Part shown: positions 8,004 through 15,937 of the stretch, piece after piece
Position numbering within the stretch: position 1 is the stretch's first letter
Layout: each line of letters starts with the position of its first letter
Origin: an uncultured bacterium
Lineage (GTDB): Bacteria > Bacillota > Clostridia > Oscillospirales > Acutalibacteraceae
Direction: 5' to 3'
Assembly (NCBI GenBank): GCA_934875675.1
Contig: CAKXIK010000021.1
Span: forward strand, 1-45,808
DNA: 45,808 nt
The notes under the pieces: model-generated
Told to the model about the DNA's origin: nothing
Database searches by the model: none
The model's input: only the letters and a program-made list of their open reading frames with translations
Made by a program: the position numbers and the translations under genes

Positions 8004-8075
8004 TTGATTATTGTGTTTCGTGTGGTCAATTTGGCAATCATATGTAATGGTGGCTGCATATGAAGTAAATTTAAT

Positions 8076-8183
8076 GCAAAAGCGGAAGCATTTCGTGTGT
8101 GATTAACTCCCGAAACCGGAAACAAGTTTACCCTTGCTTTCGGCGCGAGAATGGGTCAAAAACGAAATGCTTCTGCTTTTATT
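8076..8183 (+). ncRNA. Structured intergenic element with a 19-bp closing stem
   Basis: AAAAGCGGAAGCATTTCGT (8078-8096) pairs with 8162-8180 over 19 bases with one G-U pair. The 65-base interior can fold further: CCGAAA (8110-8115) with TTTCGG (8138-8143), CTC with GAG, and CAAG with CTTG. The distal arm ends in TTTT. It may be a terminator of the upstream gene with an unusual loop, or a small structured RNA. No clear promoter was found for it. Confidence 0.4.
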
Positions 8184-8195
8184 CCGGATAAAAAA

Positions 8196-8225
8196 TTGAC
8201 AATTCATCCGTGGTATGTCTATAAT
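8196..8225 (+). promoter_or_regulatory. Sigma-A-type promoter
   Basis: TTGACA (8196-8201) and TATAAT (8220-8225), spacer 18 bases. It should drive the membrane protein gene at 8291 and perhaps the two oxidoreductase genes after it. Confidence 0.75.
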
Positions 8226-8290
8226 AATACAATACATAAAAATCAAGGACGGTTGTGTTAAAACAATGCGGAAAAAGGGAGGAATTTGTA

Positions 8291-8704
8291 ATGCAGCTGC
8301 AAGAAGCGCAGGAGCTTGTGCGTCGTGCGTGCCAGATTTTGCTGATTGCCGGCGGTGGAATTCTGATCTATCTTGGCGTTTTACGATTAAGAAATGGGAA
8401 TGAAAAAAAACTCAGAGAAGCAGTGATTCTCGGTTTTTTGGTGGAGCACAACGGAAAAAATGCGCTCAGCTGCCCGGTGGTGAATCTGGGGAAAGACGGT
8501 GAACTGCGACCGGTGGCAGTTCACACGCTGAAATTGCGCTGGAAGCAGAGTGCAGGTCAGACGATGTGGATTCGTCTGCATGGGGAGGATTATTCGCATG
8601 TCACCTTTGCAGAGGAGCAGGGAAAAACGGGATTTGCGATGATACAAATTTTGTGCGGTTTTGCAGTAGCGCTGATTTTTGCGCTGCGCATGTTCGGCGT
8701 CTGA
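8291..8704 (+). CDS. Small membrane protein of unknown function
   Basis: A 137-residue protein with a hydrophobic segment near each end (about 14-32, ILLIAGGGILIYLGVL, and 115-134, MIQILCGFAVALIFALRMF) and a soluble domain of about 80 residues between them. That arrangement would put both ends on the same side of the membrane. GGGAGG (8278-8283) is well placed before the ATG. It shares the transcript direction with the HI0933-like flavoprotein gene 48 bases downstream. No family was recognised. Confidence 0.7.
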   Translation: MQLQEAQELVRRACQILLIAGGGILIYLGVLRLRNGNEKKLREAVILGFLVEHNGKNALSCPVVNLGKDGELRPVAVHTLKLRWKQSAGQTMWIRLHGEDYSHVTFAEEQGKTGFAMIQILCGFAVALIFALRMFGV

Positions 8705-8752
8705 TACGCAGTGGAACAAAAAGCTTCAGCAGAAAGGCATGGTCAAATTATC

Positions 8753-10018
8753 ATGAGCACAACGGAACAACCATTTGCAGTTGCAGTTATCGGCGGCGGC
8801 GCATCCGGACTGGCGGCAGCAGTCTGCGCAGCCCGGCAAAATCCAAAGGGCGGTGTTGTCCTGCTGGAAAAGCAGGAGCGCGTGGGAAAAAAGCTTTTGG
8901 CAACCGGGAACGGACGCTGCAATTTGACCAACCAATTTGCGTTAGAAAAAGGCTATTTCGGAGACGAGCCTTTTGCAAAACAGGTGCTGTGTGCAGTACC
9001 TCCGGCAAAGGTGCTGGATTTTTTCCGTTCAATCGGTATCGAAACCTTTGAGGAGGACGAGGGGCGTGTCTACCCATGTGGGGAACAGGCTTCTGCGGTG
9101 CTCGATTTGCTGCGGGCAGCTGCCGATACATCCGGGGTAACAGAACTGACTGCCTTTCCGGTGGAAGCCATTCAAAAGCGTGGAAACGTATTTATCATCA
9201 AGAGTGCGGAAAAAACTGTGTCGGCACGGCGAGTGATTGTTGCATGCGGCGGTGCAGCGGCTCCCTCATTGGGCGGCGGAATGAGCGGCTACGATCTGCT
9301 TGCGGCGTTCGGGCATCGGAAAACCAGAATTTTTGCGGCACTGTGTCCCGTTCGCACCGATGAAGCACGGGTGCGTTCGCTCAAGGGTGTGCGCTGCAGG
9401 GCAATGGTAACCCTCCTGTGCGATGGACAGACAGTCGCACAGGAAAAGGGCGAGGTGCAGTTTGCGGCGGGGGCACTTTCGGGAATTTGTGTCTTTCAGC
9501 TTTCCCGCTTTGCAGGAGAATTTTTTGCAGGCGGAACGGTTTGCGGAAAAAAATGCAGGTCTTTGGAGCTTTCCTTGAAGCTGATTGATTTGCCGGAGAA
9601 TGAAATTTTTACGATGCTGCAAAAACGCCGCGAGCTTTTGCGTGGAGTGCCGGCAGAGCAGTTTTTTGCCGGCTTGCTGAACAAGAAAATCGGACTCGAA
9701 CTGCTGCGCACAGCAGGGCAAAAGCCCGTGGGAAAAACAGCAGGAGCGTTCACAGACCGCGAATTGAAAGCTTTGAGCGAGCTATTGTATGACTGGCGGT
9801 TCCCTGTGACCGGAGCCTCCGGCTTTGGACAAGCACAGGTGACGGCAGGCGGAGTGGAAACGGATCAGTTTTCACCAAAAACCATGGAATCCTTGCGAAC
9901 ACTGGGTCTTTTTGCGTGTGGAGAACTGCTGAACGTAGACGGAATCTGCGGCGGATATAATTTGCAATGGGCATGGGGCAGTGGAATTTTGGCAGGGAAT
10001 GCAGCGGGAAAGGCGTGA
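8753..10018 (+). CDS. HI0933-family NAD(P)/FAD-dependent oxidoreductase
   Basis: A 421-residue flavoprotein. The N-terminus is an FAD-binding Rossmann fold (AVIGGGASGLAAAV, residues 11-24) followed by the family signature GKKLLATGNGRCNLTN. The C-terminus has the second FAD contact CGELLNVDGICGGYNLQWA. These mark the HI0933/BaiN-type family, whose members reduce varied substrates; the substrate here is unknown. The ATG at 8753 was chosen because the homology begins there; a GTG at 8711 lies in frame upstream. The stop is six bases before the start of the next flavoprotein gene. Confidence 0.85.
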   Translation: MSTTEQPFAVAVIGGGASGLAAAVCAARQNPKGGVVLLEKQERVGKKLLATGNGRCNLTNQFALEKGYFGDEPFAKQVLCAVPPAKVLDFFRSIGIETFEEDEGRVYPCGEQASAVLDLLRAAADTSGVTELTAFPVEAIQKRGNVFIIKSAEKTVSARRVIVACGGAAAPSLGGGMSGYDLLAAFGHRKTRIFAALCPVRTDEARVRSLKGVRCRAMVTLLCDGQTVAQEKGEVQFAAGALSGICVFQLSRFAGEFFAGGTVCGKKCRSLELSLKLIDLPENEIFTMLQKRRELLRGVPAEQFFAGLLNKKIGLELLRTAGQKPVGKTAGAFTDRELKALSELLYDWRFPVTGASGFGQAQVTAGGVETDQFSPKTMESLRTLGLFACGELLNVDGICGGYNLQWAWGSGILAGNAAGKA

Positions 10019-10024
10019 CTACAA

Positions 10025-11611
10025 TTGATTCGGATACAGAATATTTCTCTGCCGCTGAATTATACGCAGCAGGATTTGGAAAAAGCAACTTGTGCAGAAT
10101 TAAAGATTAAGCAAGGGGCATTGCGCAGTGTGCGGCTGTTTCGCCGTTCTGTGGATGCGCGGCGAAAGAATGATATTCATTTTACGGCAACCATCGATGC
10201 AGAAATCAGCACAACCGTGGCAAAGCTGCCGAAAAACGCGGCGGTGGTGCAGCCCTACCGCTATGACGTAGCGAAAAAGTTATCGCCAGTGCATCGTCCT
10301 GTGGTCGTGGGCAGCGGACCGGCGGGCTTGTTTGCGGCACTGGTGCTTGCCCGCGCCGGACAAATGCCGATTGTTCTGGAACGTGGTCGATGTGTGGAGG
10401 AGCGCACACAGGACGTGCAGCAATTCTGGAAAACAGGCGTTTTGCAGGAGGACTCCAATGTGCAGTTCGGCGAAGGCGGGGCAGGAACGTTCTCCGATGG
10501 CAAGCTGAACACCGGCACAAAGGATCCGCATATTCGGTATATTCTCGAGCAATTTGTGGAATGCGGTGCGCCGGAGGAAATTCTTTACGATGCGAAGCCG
10601 CATGTGGGCACGGATAAGCTGCATGAGGTGATTCCTGCCTTGCGCAAAAGGATTGAATCACTTGGCGGCGAATTTCGTTTTTCGCACTGTGTCACCGGAA
10701 TTGTTCAGGAAAATGCAGTCTTACGCGGGGTGAAGGTGCAGCCGCGCGACAGTAACGCTTATCAGCTCGAAACCGATTGTGCAATTTTTGCCATCGGTCA
10801 CAGTGCGCGCGATACGTTTGAGATGCTGTTTGCCGCCGGGCTTTGCATGGAACAAAAACCGTTTTCGGTTGGTGCGCGGATTGAACACCGGCAGAGCATG
10901 ATTGACCGCGCGCAATATGGCGCATTTGCCGGGCATTCTGCACTGGGAGCAGCGGATTACAAGCTTGCAGTGCATACGGCATCCGGCAGGGGAGTCTATA
11001 CCTTTTGTATGTGCCCGGGTGGGGAAGTGGTGGCGGCAGCATCGGAACCGGGGCGCGTAGTGACCAACGGAATGAGCTGCTGGGCGCGCGACCGGGAAAA
11101 TGCCAATGCAGCGCTGTTGGTGGGTGTTGGCACCGAGGACTTCGGCTCTGCGCATCCGCTTGCCGGAATGGAGTTCCAGCGAAAATTGGAATCGGCGGCA
11201 TTTGTGGCGGGAGGAGGAAACTATCGCGCTCCGGCACAGATGGTCGGCGATTTTTTAGCGGGCAGAGCTTCGGCAGGATTTGGTGCGGTCAATCCCTCTT
11301 ACTCCCGCGGGGTAACGCCGACCGATCTGTCAGAATGCATCCCGGTGGAAATTTGTGCTGCAATGCGCGAGGGAATCCGCATGATGGATCAGCGGCTGCA
11401 TGGCTTTGCCAGTGCGGACGCGGTGCTCACCGGGGTGGAAACACGCAGTTCCTCTCCGGTCAGAATTACACGCGGAGAAACGCTGCAATCCATTTCACTT
11501 AAGGGATTTTTTCCCTGCGGCGAGGGTGCAGGTTACGCAGGAGGAATTATTTCTGCTGCGGCGGACGGGATTCGCTGTGCAGAGATTGTTTTACAGCAAA
11601 CGCAATCCTAA
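10025..11611 (+). CDS. FAD-dependent dehydrogenase, COG2509 type
   Basis: A 528-residue protein that starts with TTG, with GGGAAAGGCG upstream overlapping the previous gene's end. Residues 1-85 form a small N-terminal domain; residues 92-112 hold the FAD-binding motif VVVGSGPAGLFAALVLARAG, followed by QFGEGGAGTFSDGKLNTG and, near the end, FFPCGEGAGYAGGIISAAADG, the typical second FAD-contact segment. This is the uncharacterised COG2509 flavoprotein family. Close coupling to the HI0933-like gene suggests co-expression. The physiological substrate is unknown. Confidence 0.85.
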   Translation: MIRIQNISLPLNYTQQDLEKATCAELKIKQGALRSVRLFRRSVDARRKNDIHFTATIDAEISTTVAKLPKNAAVVQPYRYDVAKKLSPVHRPVVVGSGPAGLFAALVLARAGQMPIVLERGRCVEERTQDVQQFWKTGVLQEDSNVQFGEGGAGTFSDGKLNTGTKDPHIRYILEQFVECGAPEEILYDAKPHVGTDKLHEVIPALRKRIESLGGEFRFSHCVTGIVQENAVLRGVKVQPRDSNAYQLETDCAIFAIGHSARDTFEMLFAAGLCMEQKPFSVGARIEHRQSMIDRAQYGAFAGHSALGAADYKLAVHTASGRGVYTFCMCPGGEVVAAASEPGRVVTNGMSCWARDRENANAALLVGVGTEDFGSAHPLAGMEFQRKLESAAFVAGGGNYRAPAQMVGDFLAGRASAGFGAVNPSYSRGVTPTDLSECIPVEICAAMREGIRMMDQRLHGFASADAVLTGVETRSSSPVRITRGETLQSISLKGFFPCGEGAGYAGGIISAAADGIRCAEIVLQQTQS

Positions 11612-11931
11612 TTTTCTTAACACATCAAAAGGGCGAATGTAAAAACAGGTTGATTTATCACTAAACGATTTGTGTGACGGAATTGCACCGTAGAGAAAAT
11701 CCCCATAGGACAGATCCTTGAATTTTCGGATTTCAAGGATTTGTGCTATGGGGATTTTTTGTTGTCTTTACGCAAACTTCGACCTTTTTTTTGCATCAAA
11801 TTCGATATGCTTGAATTGATAAAAAATGGTAATTTAAATTTTACTTTTCTGCGGATATTCCGGTTAAAAGCGGATACAATAACGCAGAGCGCGGACAAGC
11901 CAAGATCTGACGAAAGGAAATGGGATACACA
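11612..11931. other. Intergenic region before the spoIIA operon
   Basis: This 320-base gap holds the nested terminator at 11697-11760 and the leader of the spoIIA operon. A TACAAT at 11875-11880 and GCGGATATT at 11851 lie where a promoter would be expected, but neither a good sigma-A nor a clear sigma-H promoter could be assigned. Confidence 0.4.
11697..11760 (+). terminator. Nested two-stem terminator
   Basis: An outer 13-bp perfect stem (AAAATCCCCATAG, 11697-11709, with 11746-11758) encloses a separate 9-bp stem (ATCCTTGAA, 11714-11722, with 11732-11740). A run of T residues follows. It ends the flavoprotein transcript. Confidence 0.8.
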
Positions 11932-12276
11932 ATGGAACTCAGACAATCGGGAACCACGTTGACGGCAATGCTGGAAGGCGAGCTGGACCATCACACCGCC
12001 AAAACAGCGCGCGAACGGATTGACGCAGCAGTGGAAAAAAACCATATTCATCTTTTACAACTGGATTTTTCCGGTGTTTCGTTCATGGATAGCTCCGGAA
12101 TCGGGTTGATTCTGGGACGCTATCGACTGATGCAAACAGCGGGAGGAAGTTTGGAAGTGGTCAATACACCGCCGCAGATGGAAAAGCTGATGCGGCTGGC
12201 AGGACTTTCGCAGTTGGACGTAATCCGGCGCGGTTCGGCAAACAAAGGAGGGGATTTACATGACACAACCAATTAA
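11932..12276 (+). CDS. spoIIAA: Anti-sigma-F factor antagonist SpoIIAA (STAS domain)
   Basis: A 114-residue STAS protein close to the usual 116-117 residues. LDFSGVSFMDSSGIGLILGRY holds the Ser-Ser pair (54-55), one of which is phosphorylated by SpoIIAB in the known system. Unphosphorylated SpoIIAA binds SpoIIAB and frees sigma-F in the forespore; SpoIIE normally dephosphorylates it. The ATG at 11932 gives a better distance to GAAAGGA (11912-11918) than the in-frame ATG at 11920. The gene overlaps spoIIAB by 17 bases, so the two are translationally coupled. Confidence 0.95.
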   Translation: MELRQSGTTLTAMLEGELDHHTAKTARERIDAAVEKNHIHLLQLDFSGVSFMDSSGIGLILGRYRLMQTAGGSLEVVNTPPQMEKLMRLAGLSQLDVIRRGSANKGGDLHDTTN

Positions 12277-12694
12277 TGAAATGCGGTTGACCGTGCCAAG
12301 CCGATCTGCTAATGAAGCTTTTGCCCGCGCCTCGGTAGCCGCATTTGTTGCGCAGCTTGACCCGATGGTGGAGGAGCTTGCGGATATTAAAACCGCCGTT
12401 TCAGAGGCGGTTACAAACTGCATTGTTCACGCGTATCACGAAGCAGCAGGACAAATTTACATAACCTGCCGACTTTATGAGGATGGCAAGGTTCAAATCA
12501 AAATTCGCGATCGTGGATGCGGAATTGAGAATGTGGCGCAAGCGATGGAACCGCTGTACACAACAGTGGGAGGTGAAAGGGCGGGACTTGGTTTTGCGGT
12601 GATGCAGAGCTTTACGGACAAGCTGCGGGTGCAGTCTTCTCCGGGAAAAGGCACAACCGTCGTCATGGAAAAAGCCATCCGCCGCCGTCCATGA
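12260..12694 (+). CDS. spoIIAB: Anti-sigma-F factor / serine kinase SpoIIAB
   Basis: A 144-residue GHKL-type ATPase. The N-box is visible in DIKTAVSEAVTNCIVHAYH, the G1 box in KIRDRGCGI, and the lid/G2 region in GGERAGLGFAVMQSF. In sporulation this protein holds sigma-F inactive and phosphorylates SpoIIAA. AAAGGAGG stands before the ATG, and the gene overlaps spoIIAA at its start and sigF by four bases at its end, the order found in known spoIIA operons. Confidence 0.95.
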   Translation: MTQPINEMRLTVPSRSANEAFARASVAAFVAQLDPMVEELADIKTAVSEAVTNCIVHAYHEAAGQIYITCRLYEDGKVQIKIRDRGCGIENVAQAMEPLYTTVGGERAGLGFAVMQSFTDKLRVQSSPGKGTTVVMEKAIRRRP

Positions 12695-13353
12695 TCCGGG
12701 ATGACCGCGACCGTTTTATCTCTGATAATATAGGGCTGGTGCACAGCTGCGCAAATCGTTTTCGCGGCCGCGGAATGGAATATGATGATTTGTTTCAGGC
12801 GGGATGTCTGGGGCTGGTTAAGGCAGTGGATGCTTTTGATGATACACGCGGCGTTCGGTTTTCCACCTATGCGGTTCCGGTCATTCTGGGGGAAATCCGC
12901 CGTCTCTTTCGTGACGGAGGCACAGTCAAGGTGGGAAGAACCCTGAAGGAGCTTTCGCTCAAAGCAACCAGGGAGGCAGACCTTTTTCGCCGGGAAACAC
13001 AGCGGGAACCCACCGTTGCTGAGCTTGCCGAGCGGCTTGGTGTGGAGCCTGCCGAAGCAGCACAGGCACTTGGGGCTGCCGTTCCGCCACTTTCTTTAAC
13101 ACAGGACGAGGATGAGGGCGGCGGGCAAATTGATATCAGTGTGGATTCCCATGAAGAAAAAATTGCTGAGCTGCTTTCATTGCGGCAGGTCGTCGGTGAG
13201 TTGGATGCCCGCGACCGGAAGATTGTTGTGATGCGATTTTTCCAGAGCAAGACCCAGACGCAAACGGCAGAAGCGCTCGGTATGACGCAGGTGCAGGTGT
13301 CCCGGCGGGAAAAAGCAATTCTCAGCAGCATGCGAACGAAGCTGACCGGGTAG
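12691..13353 (+). CDS. sigF: Forespore RNA polymerase sigma-F factor
   Basis: A 220-residue sigma-70-family factor lacking region 1. Region 2 contains YDDLFQAGCLGLVKAVDAFD and RFSTYAVPVILGEIRRLFRD; region 3 spans READLFRRETQREPTVAELAE; region 4 ends with the helix-turn-helix QTQTAEALGMTQVQVSRREK. Sigma-F and sigma-G are hard to separate by motif alone; the position directly after spoIIAA-spoIIAB identifies this as sigma-F, the first forespore-specific factor. Its ATG overlaps the spoIIAB stop. A long-stem terminator follows. Confidence 0.95.
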   Translation: MIRDDRDRFISDNIGLVHSCANRFRGRGMEYDDLFQAGCLGLVKAVDAFDDTRGVRFSTYAVPVILGEIRRLFRDGGTVKVGRTLKELSLKATREADLFRRETQREPTVAELAERLGVEPAEAAQALGAAVPPLSLTQDEDEGGGQIDISVDSHEEKIAELLSLRQVVGELDARDRKIVVMRFFQSKTQTQTAEALGMTQVQVSRREKAILSSMRTKLTG

Positions 13354-13360
13354 AAAATTA

Positions 13361-13410
13361 AAGCAAGCCGAAGAGGAGGTTGGTTGCTCCTTTTCGGCTT
13401 GCTTTTTTGG
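13361..13410 (+). terminator. Terminator of the spoIIA operon
   Basis: An 18-bp stem (13361-13378 with 13387-13404, one G-U pair) around an eight-base loop, followed by TTTT. The reverse complement also works, so it could serve mscL on the other strand as well. Confidence 0.85.
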
Positions 13411-13431
13411 TGATGTATGATGCAGAAAATA

Positions 13432-13851
13432 TTATTCCGCGCGTTCCTCTAAGACGGAGGTGCAATGCGGGCAACGGGTTGCATCCAGGGCGATTTCGCT
13501 TTTGCAATAAGGACAAATTTTGGTGGTGGGAGCCTTCGGTGCTTCCGGCTTTTTGCCCAGCGACATCAGCTTGTTGAGCCCGCGCAGGAACAGGAAGATG
13601 ACGAATGCCATCAGGATAAAGTTGATGACCGCGGTCAGGAACGAGCCGTATTTAATCTGTACACCGCCGATGTTCCAAACCCATGCGGAAAAATCTTCTT
13701 TTGCAATCAAACCGAGCAGCGGGGAAACGATGTCACCGACCAACGAACTGACGATGGCCTGAAACGCGCTGCCGATGATAACGCCAACGGCAAGGTCAAT
13801 CACATTGCCCCGCAGAGCAAATTTTTTGAATTCGGAAAAAAATTTTTTCAT
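13432..13851 (-). CDS. mscL: Large-conductance mechanosensitive channel MscL with C-terminal zinc ribbon
   Basis: Residues 1-95 are a standard MscL subunit: an amphipathic N-terminus (FFSEFKKFALRGNVIDLAVG), transmembrane helix 1 (about 17-45) and helix 2 (about 70-92). The pentameric channel opens at high membrane tension to release solutes after osmotic downshock. The tail is unusual: a Pro/Ala linker leads to CPYCKSEI...CPHC (C113, C116, C127, C130), a four-cysteine zinc ribbon in place of the usual short C-terminal helix bundle. TTAGGAGAGA precedes the ATG. The gene is monocistronic and convergent with sigF. Confidence 0.93.
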   Translation of the reverse strand: MKKFFSEFKKFALRGNVIDLAVGVIIGSAFQAIVSSLVGDIVSPLLGLIAKEDFSAWVWNIGGVQIKYGSFLTAVINFILMAFVIFLFLRGLNKLMSLGKKPEAPKAPTTKICPYCKSEIALDATRCPHCTSVLEERAE

Positions 13852-13906
13852 CGGAAATCTCTCCTAACTTTTATTTTTGCCGCACAAAAAACGACAGATA
13901 TTAATT

Positions 13907-14827
13907 TTATTGTAGCGCATCGAAACGGGAATTTCCAGAACAATTTTCTACGCCCTCCAGGTTAAACGATGGAATAAAGTTTTTTTTGGCGGAAGAACGT
14001 TCCTGCACAAAACCATCCAGACCAAGAGAAAACAGCTTGTCCAGCACCTTGTCGTATTCGCGCTGCGTGATGCGTCGGTTAATTTCAGGAAATTCGGCAG
14101 CTCTTCCGCACGGTAAATACTGTGCCATCAGGCTGACGGGCACATACGGCAGAGCTTGGGCAAGCCATTCCAGGGCAGCAATGGAGCTGCGCGTGTTTCC
14201 CGGCAGAATCAAGTGACGTACAATCATGCCATTTTGCATCATGCCGCGTTCATCATAAGTACATGCCGGTTGCTGGCGATGCATTTCCAGCAACGCGGCT
14301 TTTGCTGTTTCGGGGTAATCGGGTGCTGCGGAATAGCGTTCGGCAGCATCGCACAGCCCATATTTAAAATCAGGCAGATAAATATCAACCAAGCCCTGCA
14401 ATGCACGCAGGGTCTCAACCGATTCATAGCCGCCACAGTTATAAACTACAGGAACCGGAGGTCGGTAAAGCTGCAATGCCTGTAAGACGGAGGGAACAAA
14501 ATGCGTTGCCGTGACCAGATTGATGTTTTCCGCGCCCTGTTCCACCAGACGGCGAAAAATATTGCTCAGCTCTGCGGGTGAAACACGCTTGCCAAAGTTA
14601 TCACGGCTGATCTGGTCATTTTGGCAGAACACGCAGTGCAGATTGCAGCCGGAAAAAAACACGGCGCCCGAACCGCGCGTGCCACTGATGCACGGCTCTT
14701 CCCAAAAATGAAGTGCAGCCCGCGCAACAACAGCCGTGCTGCCCATTTGGCAAAGACCATTCCCGGTCTCGGTCGTCCGCAGCGCAGCACAATGGCGCGG
14801 GCAGAGATTACACTTCGGAATCGTCAT
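13907..14827 (-). CDS. Radical SAM protein, PflA/PflX-like
   Basis: A 306-residue protein. The radical SAM [4Fe-4S] motif is CNLHCVFC (C61, C65, C68), and SGTRGSGAVFFSGC precedes it. An N-terminal Cys group (C6, C9, C13, C26) is typical of the PflX/COG1313 subfamily of pyruvate formate-lyase-activating-enzyme-like proteins. The TIM-barrel part includes INLVTATHFVPSVLQAL, PVVYNCGGYES and YLPDFKYG. The substrate of this subfamily is not established. Its start (ATG at 14827, AAAGGCATGA upstream) lies 42 bases after the exonuclease stop, so the two may be co-transcribed. Confidence 0.85.
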   Translation of the reverse strand: MTIPKCNLCPRHCAALRTTETGNGLCQMGSTAVVARAALHFWEEPCISGTRGSGAVFFSGCNLHCVFCQNDQISRDNFGKRVSPAELSNIFRRLVEQGAENINLVTATHFVPSVLQALQLYRPPVPVVYNCGGYESVETLRALQGLVDIYLPDFKYGLCDAAERYSAAPDYPETAKAALLEMHRQQPACTYDERGMMQNGMIVRHLILPGNTRSSIAALEWLAQALPYVPVSLMAQYLPCGRAAEFPEINRRITQREYDKVLDKLFSLGLDGFVQERSSAKKNFIPSFNLEGVENCSGNSRFDALQ

Positions 14828-14869
14828 TACATAATCATGCCTTTCTTATCCATGCGAAAGAGGAATTTG

Positions 14870-15763
14870 TCAGGGATCCTGAATTTGTGCGGATTCGGGA
14901 TTGACCGCTTCTGATGCTGCGGCCTCGGGCTTGGTGTCAGCCGAGATTCTGCGGCGAACACGCACACCGTCAAAACGTTGCTGGAATTGCGCAAAAGCCC
15001 GAAAATTCTTTTGACACTTTTCACAGTGAAATTTTGCCAAAAACTGCTTGCCGCGCAGTGCCCACGGCTCCAATAGTGTAAGGCTTCCGTTGCATTCGGG
15101 GCAGCGGAACAGCAGTTTGTTGCGATCAACCAGCGGATGAGAAAGATCCGTCAGAAACTTGTTCTTGAATGCAAGCCGACGGTAAAACTCATCATTTGTT
15201 GGGGTTAAAAAGGTTTGCAGCTTTTTTTCATCATAAACGGCGCGAAAACACTCAGCCGAGAGAATGCTGTCGTCAATTGCGCGGTGCAGTGCCATTGCAC
15301 TTGCATCAATGGCAAGTGCTTCTGCGGCGGTGGAAAGTCCCATCTGCTGTGCAGAATTTTCACCGATACATTGCTGGCAATATGCCTGCAGATTGATGTA
15401 CCCATTGGAAATCGGCAGATTCGTTTTTCCGGTAAAAAAGCGATAATTATGCACCAATTCCCGCACGTCGCAAGTTCCCCAGGTCATTAAAACACTGTCT
15501 CCAAGAAAATCAAGAAAGCGTTCAAATGCCTTTAAAAAAGGCAGACCGTCCTGCAAATCCTCGTTATGAATATTTGTCAGTTGCATAACCAGTTCGGTAA
15601 GCTTTTTCCCTTCGCTGGGCAGGACGAACGTGGAAAAGGTATCGGTCAATTTTAAGTTTTCGTCCAGCTTCACAGCGCCAAACTGAATAATCTCATTAAA
15701 ATATCCAGCTAGACGAGGGCTGAAAACACTGTTCCATTCCAGGTCCAGGATCGTATAGTTCAT
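14870..15763 (-). CDS. DEDDh-type 3'-5' exonuclease-like protein with zinc ribbon
   Basis: A 297-residue protein. The DnaQ-like domain covers about 1-175 with catalytic residues D7 and E9 (ILDLEWN), D99 (WGTCDV), H160 and D164 (HRAIDD), so the DEDDh set is complete. The C-terminal part has CPEC (C221, C224) and CEKC (C247, C250), forming a likely zinc ribbon, then a basic RVRRRIS segment and an acidic, Ala/Pro-rich tail. It may trim RNA or DNA 3' ends; proteins of this shape are often annotated as KapD-like or exonuclease-domain proteins. GATGGAGTC precedes the ATG. Confidence 0.8.
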   Translation of the reverse strand: MNYTILDLEWNSVFSPRLAGYFNEIIQFGAVKLDENLKLTDTFSTFVLPSEGKKLTELVMQLTNIHNEDLQDGLPFLKAFERFLDFLGDSVLMTWGTCDVRELVHNYRFFTGKTNLPISNGYINLQAYCQQCIGENSAQQMGLSTAAEALAIDASAMALHRAIDDSILSAECFRAVYDEKKLQTFLTPTNDEFYRRLAFKNKFLTDLSHPLVDRNKLLFRCPECNGSLTLLEPWALRGKQFLAKFHCEKCQKNFRAFAQFQQRFDGVRVRRRISADTKPEAAASEAVNPESAQIQDP

Positions 15764-15937
15764 GTTTAAGACTCCATCATAATATTTTCATCACGATTCA
15801 ATATATTGTATTACCGCAGTGGACGCGGGGTGAACGAACACCATGCAGGGCGCAACAGCAAAAAGCCGCCGTTTGGTTGCGGAGGAGGCAAAATCGCCCG
15901 CTGCCCGACAAAAACGGCGGCCTTTCAGGTACAGGAA

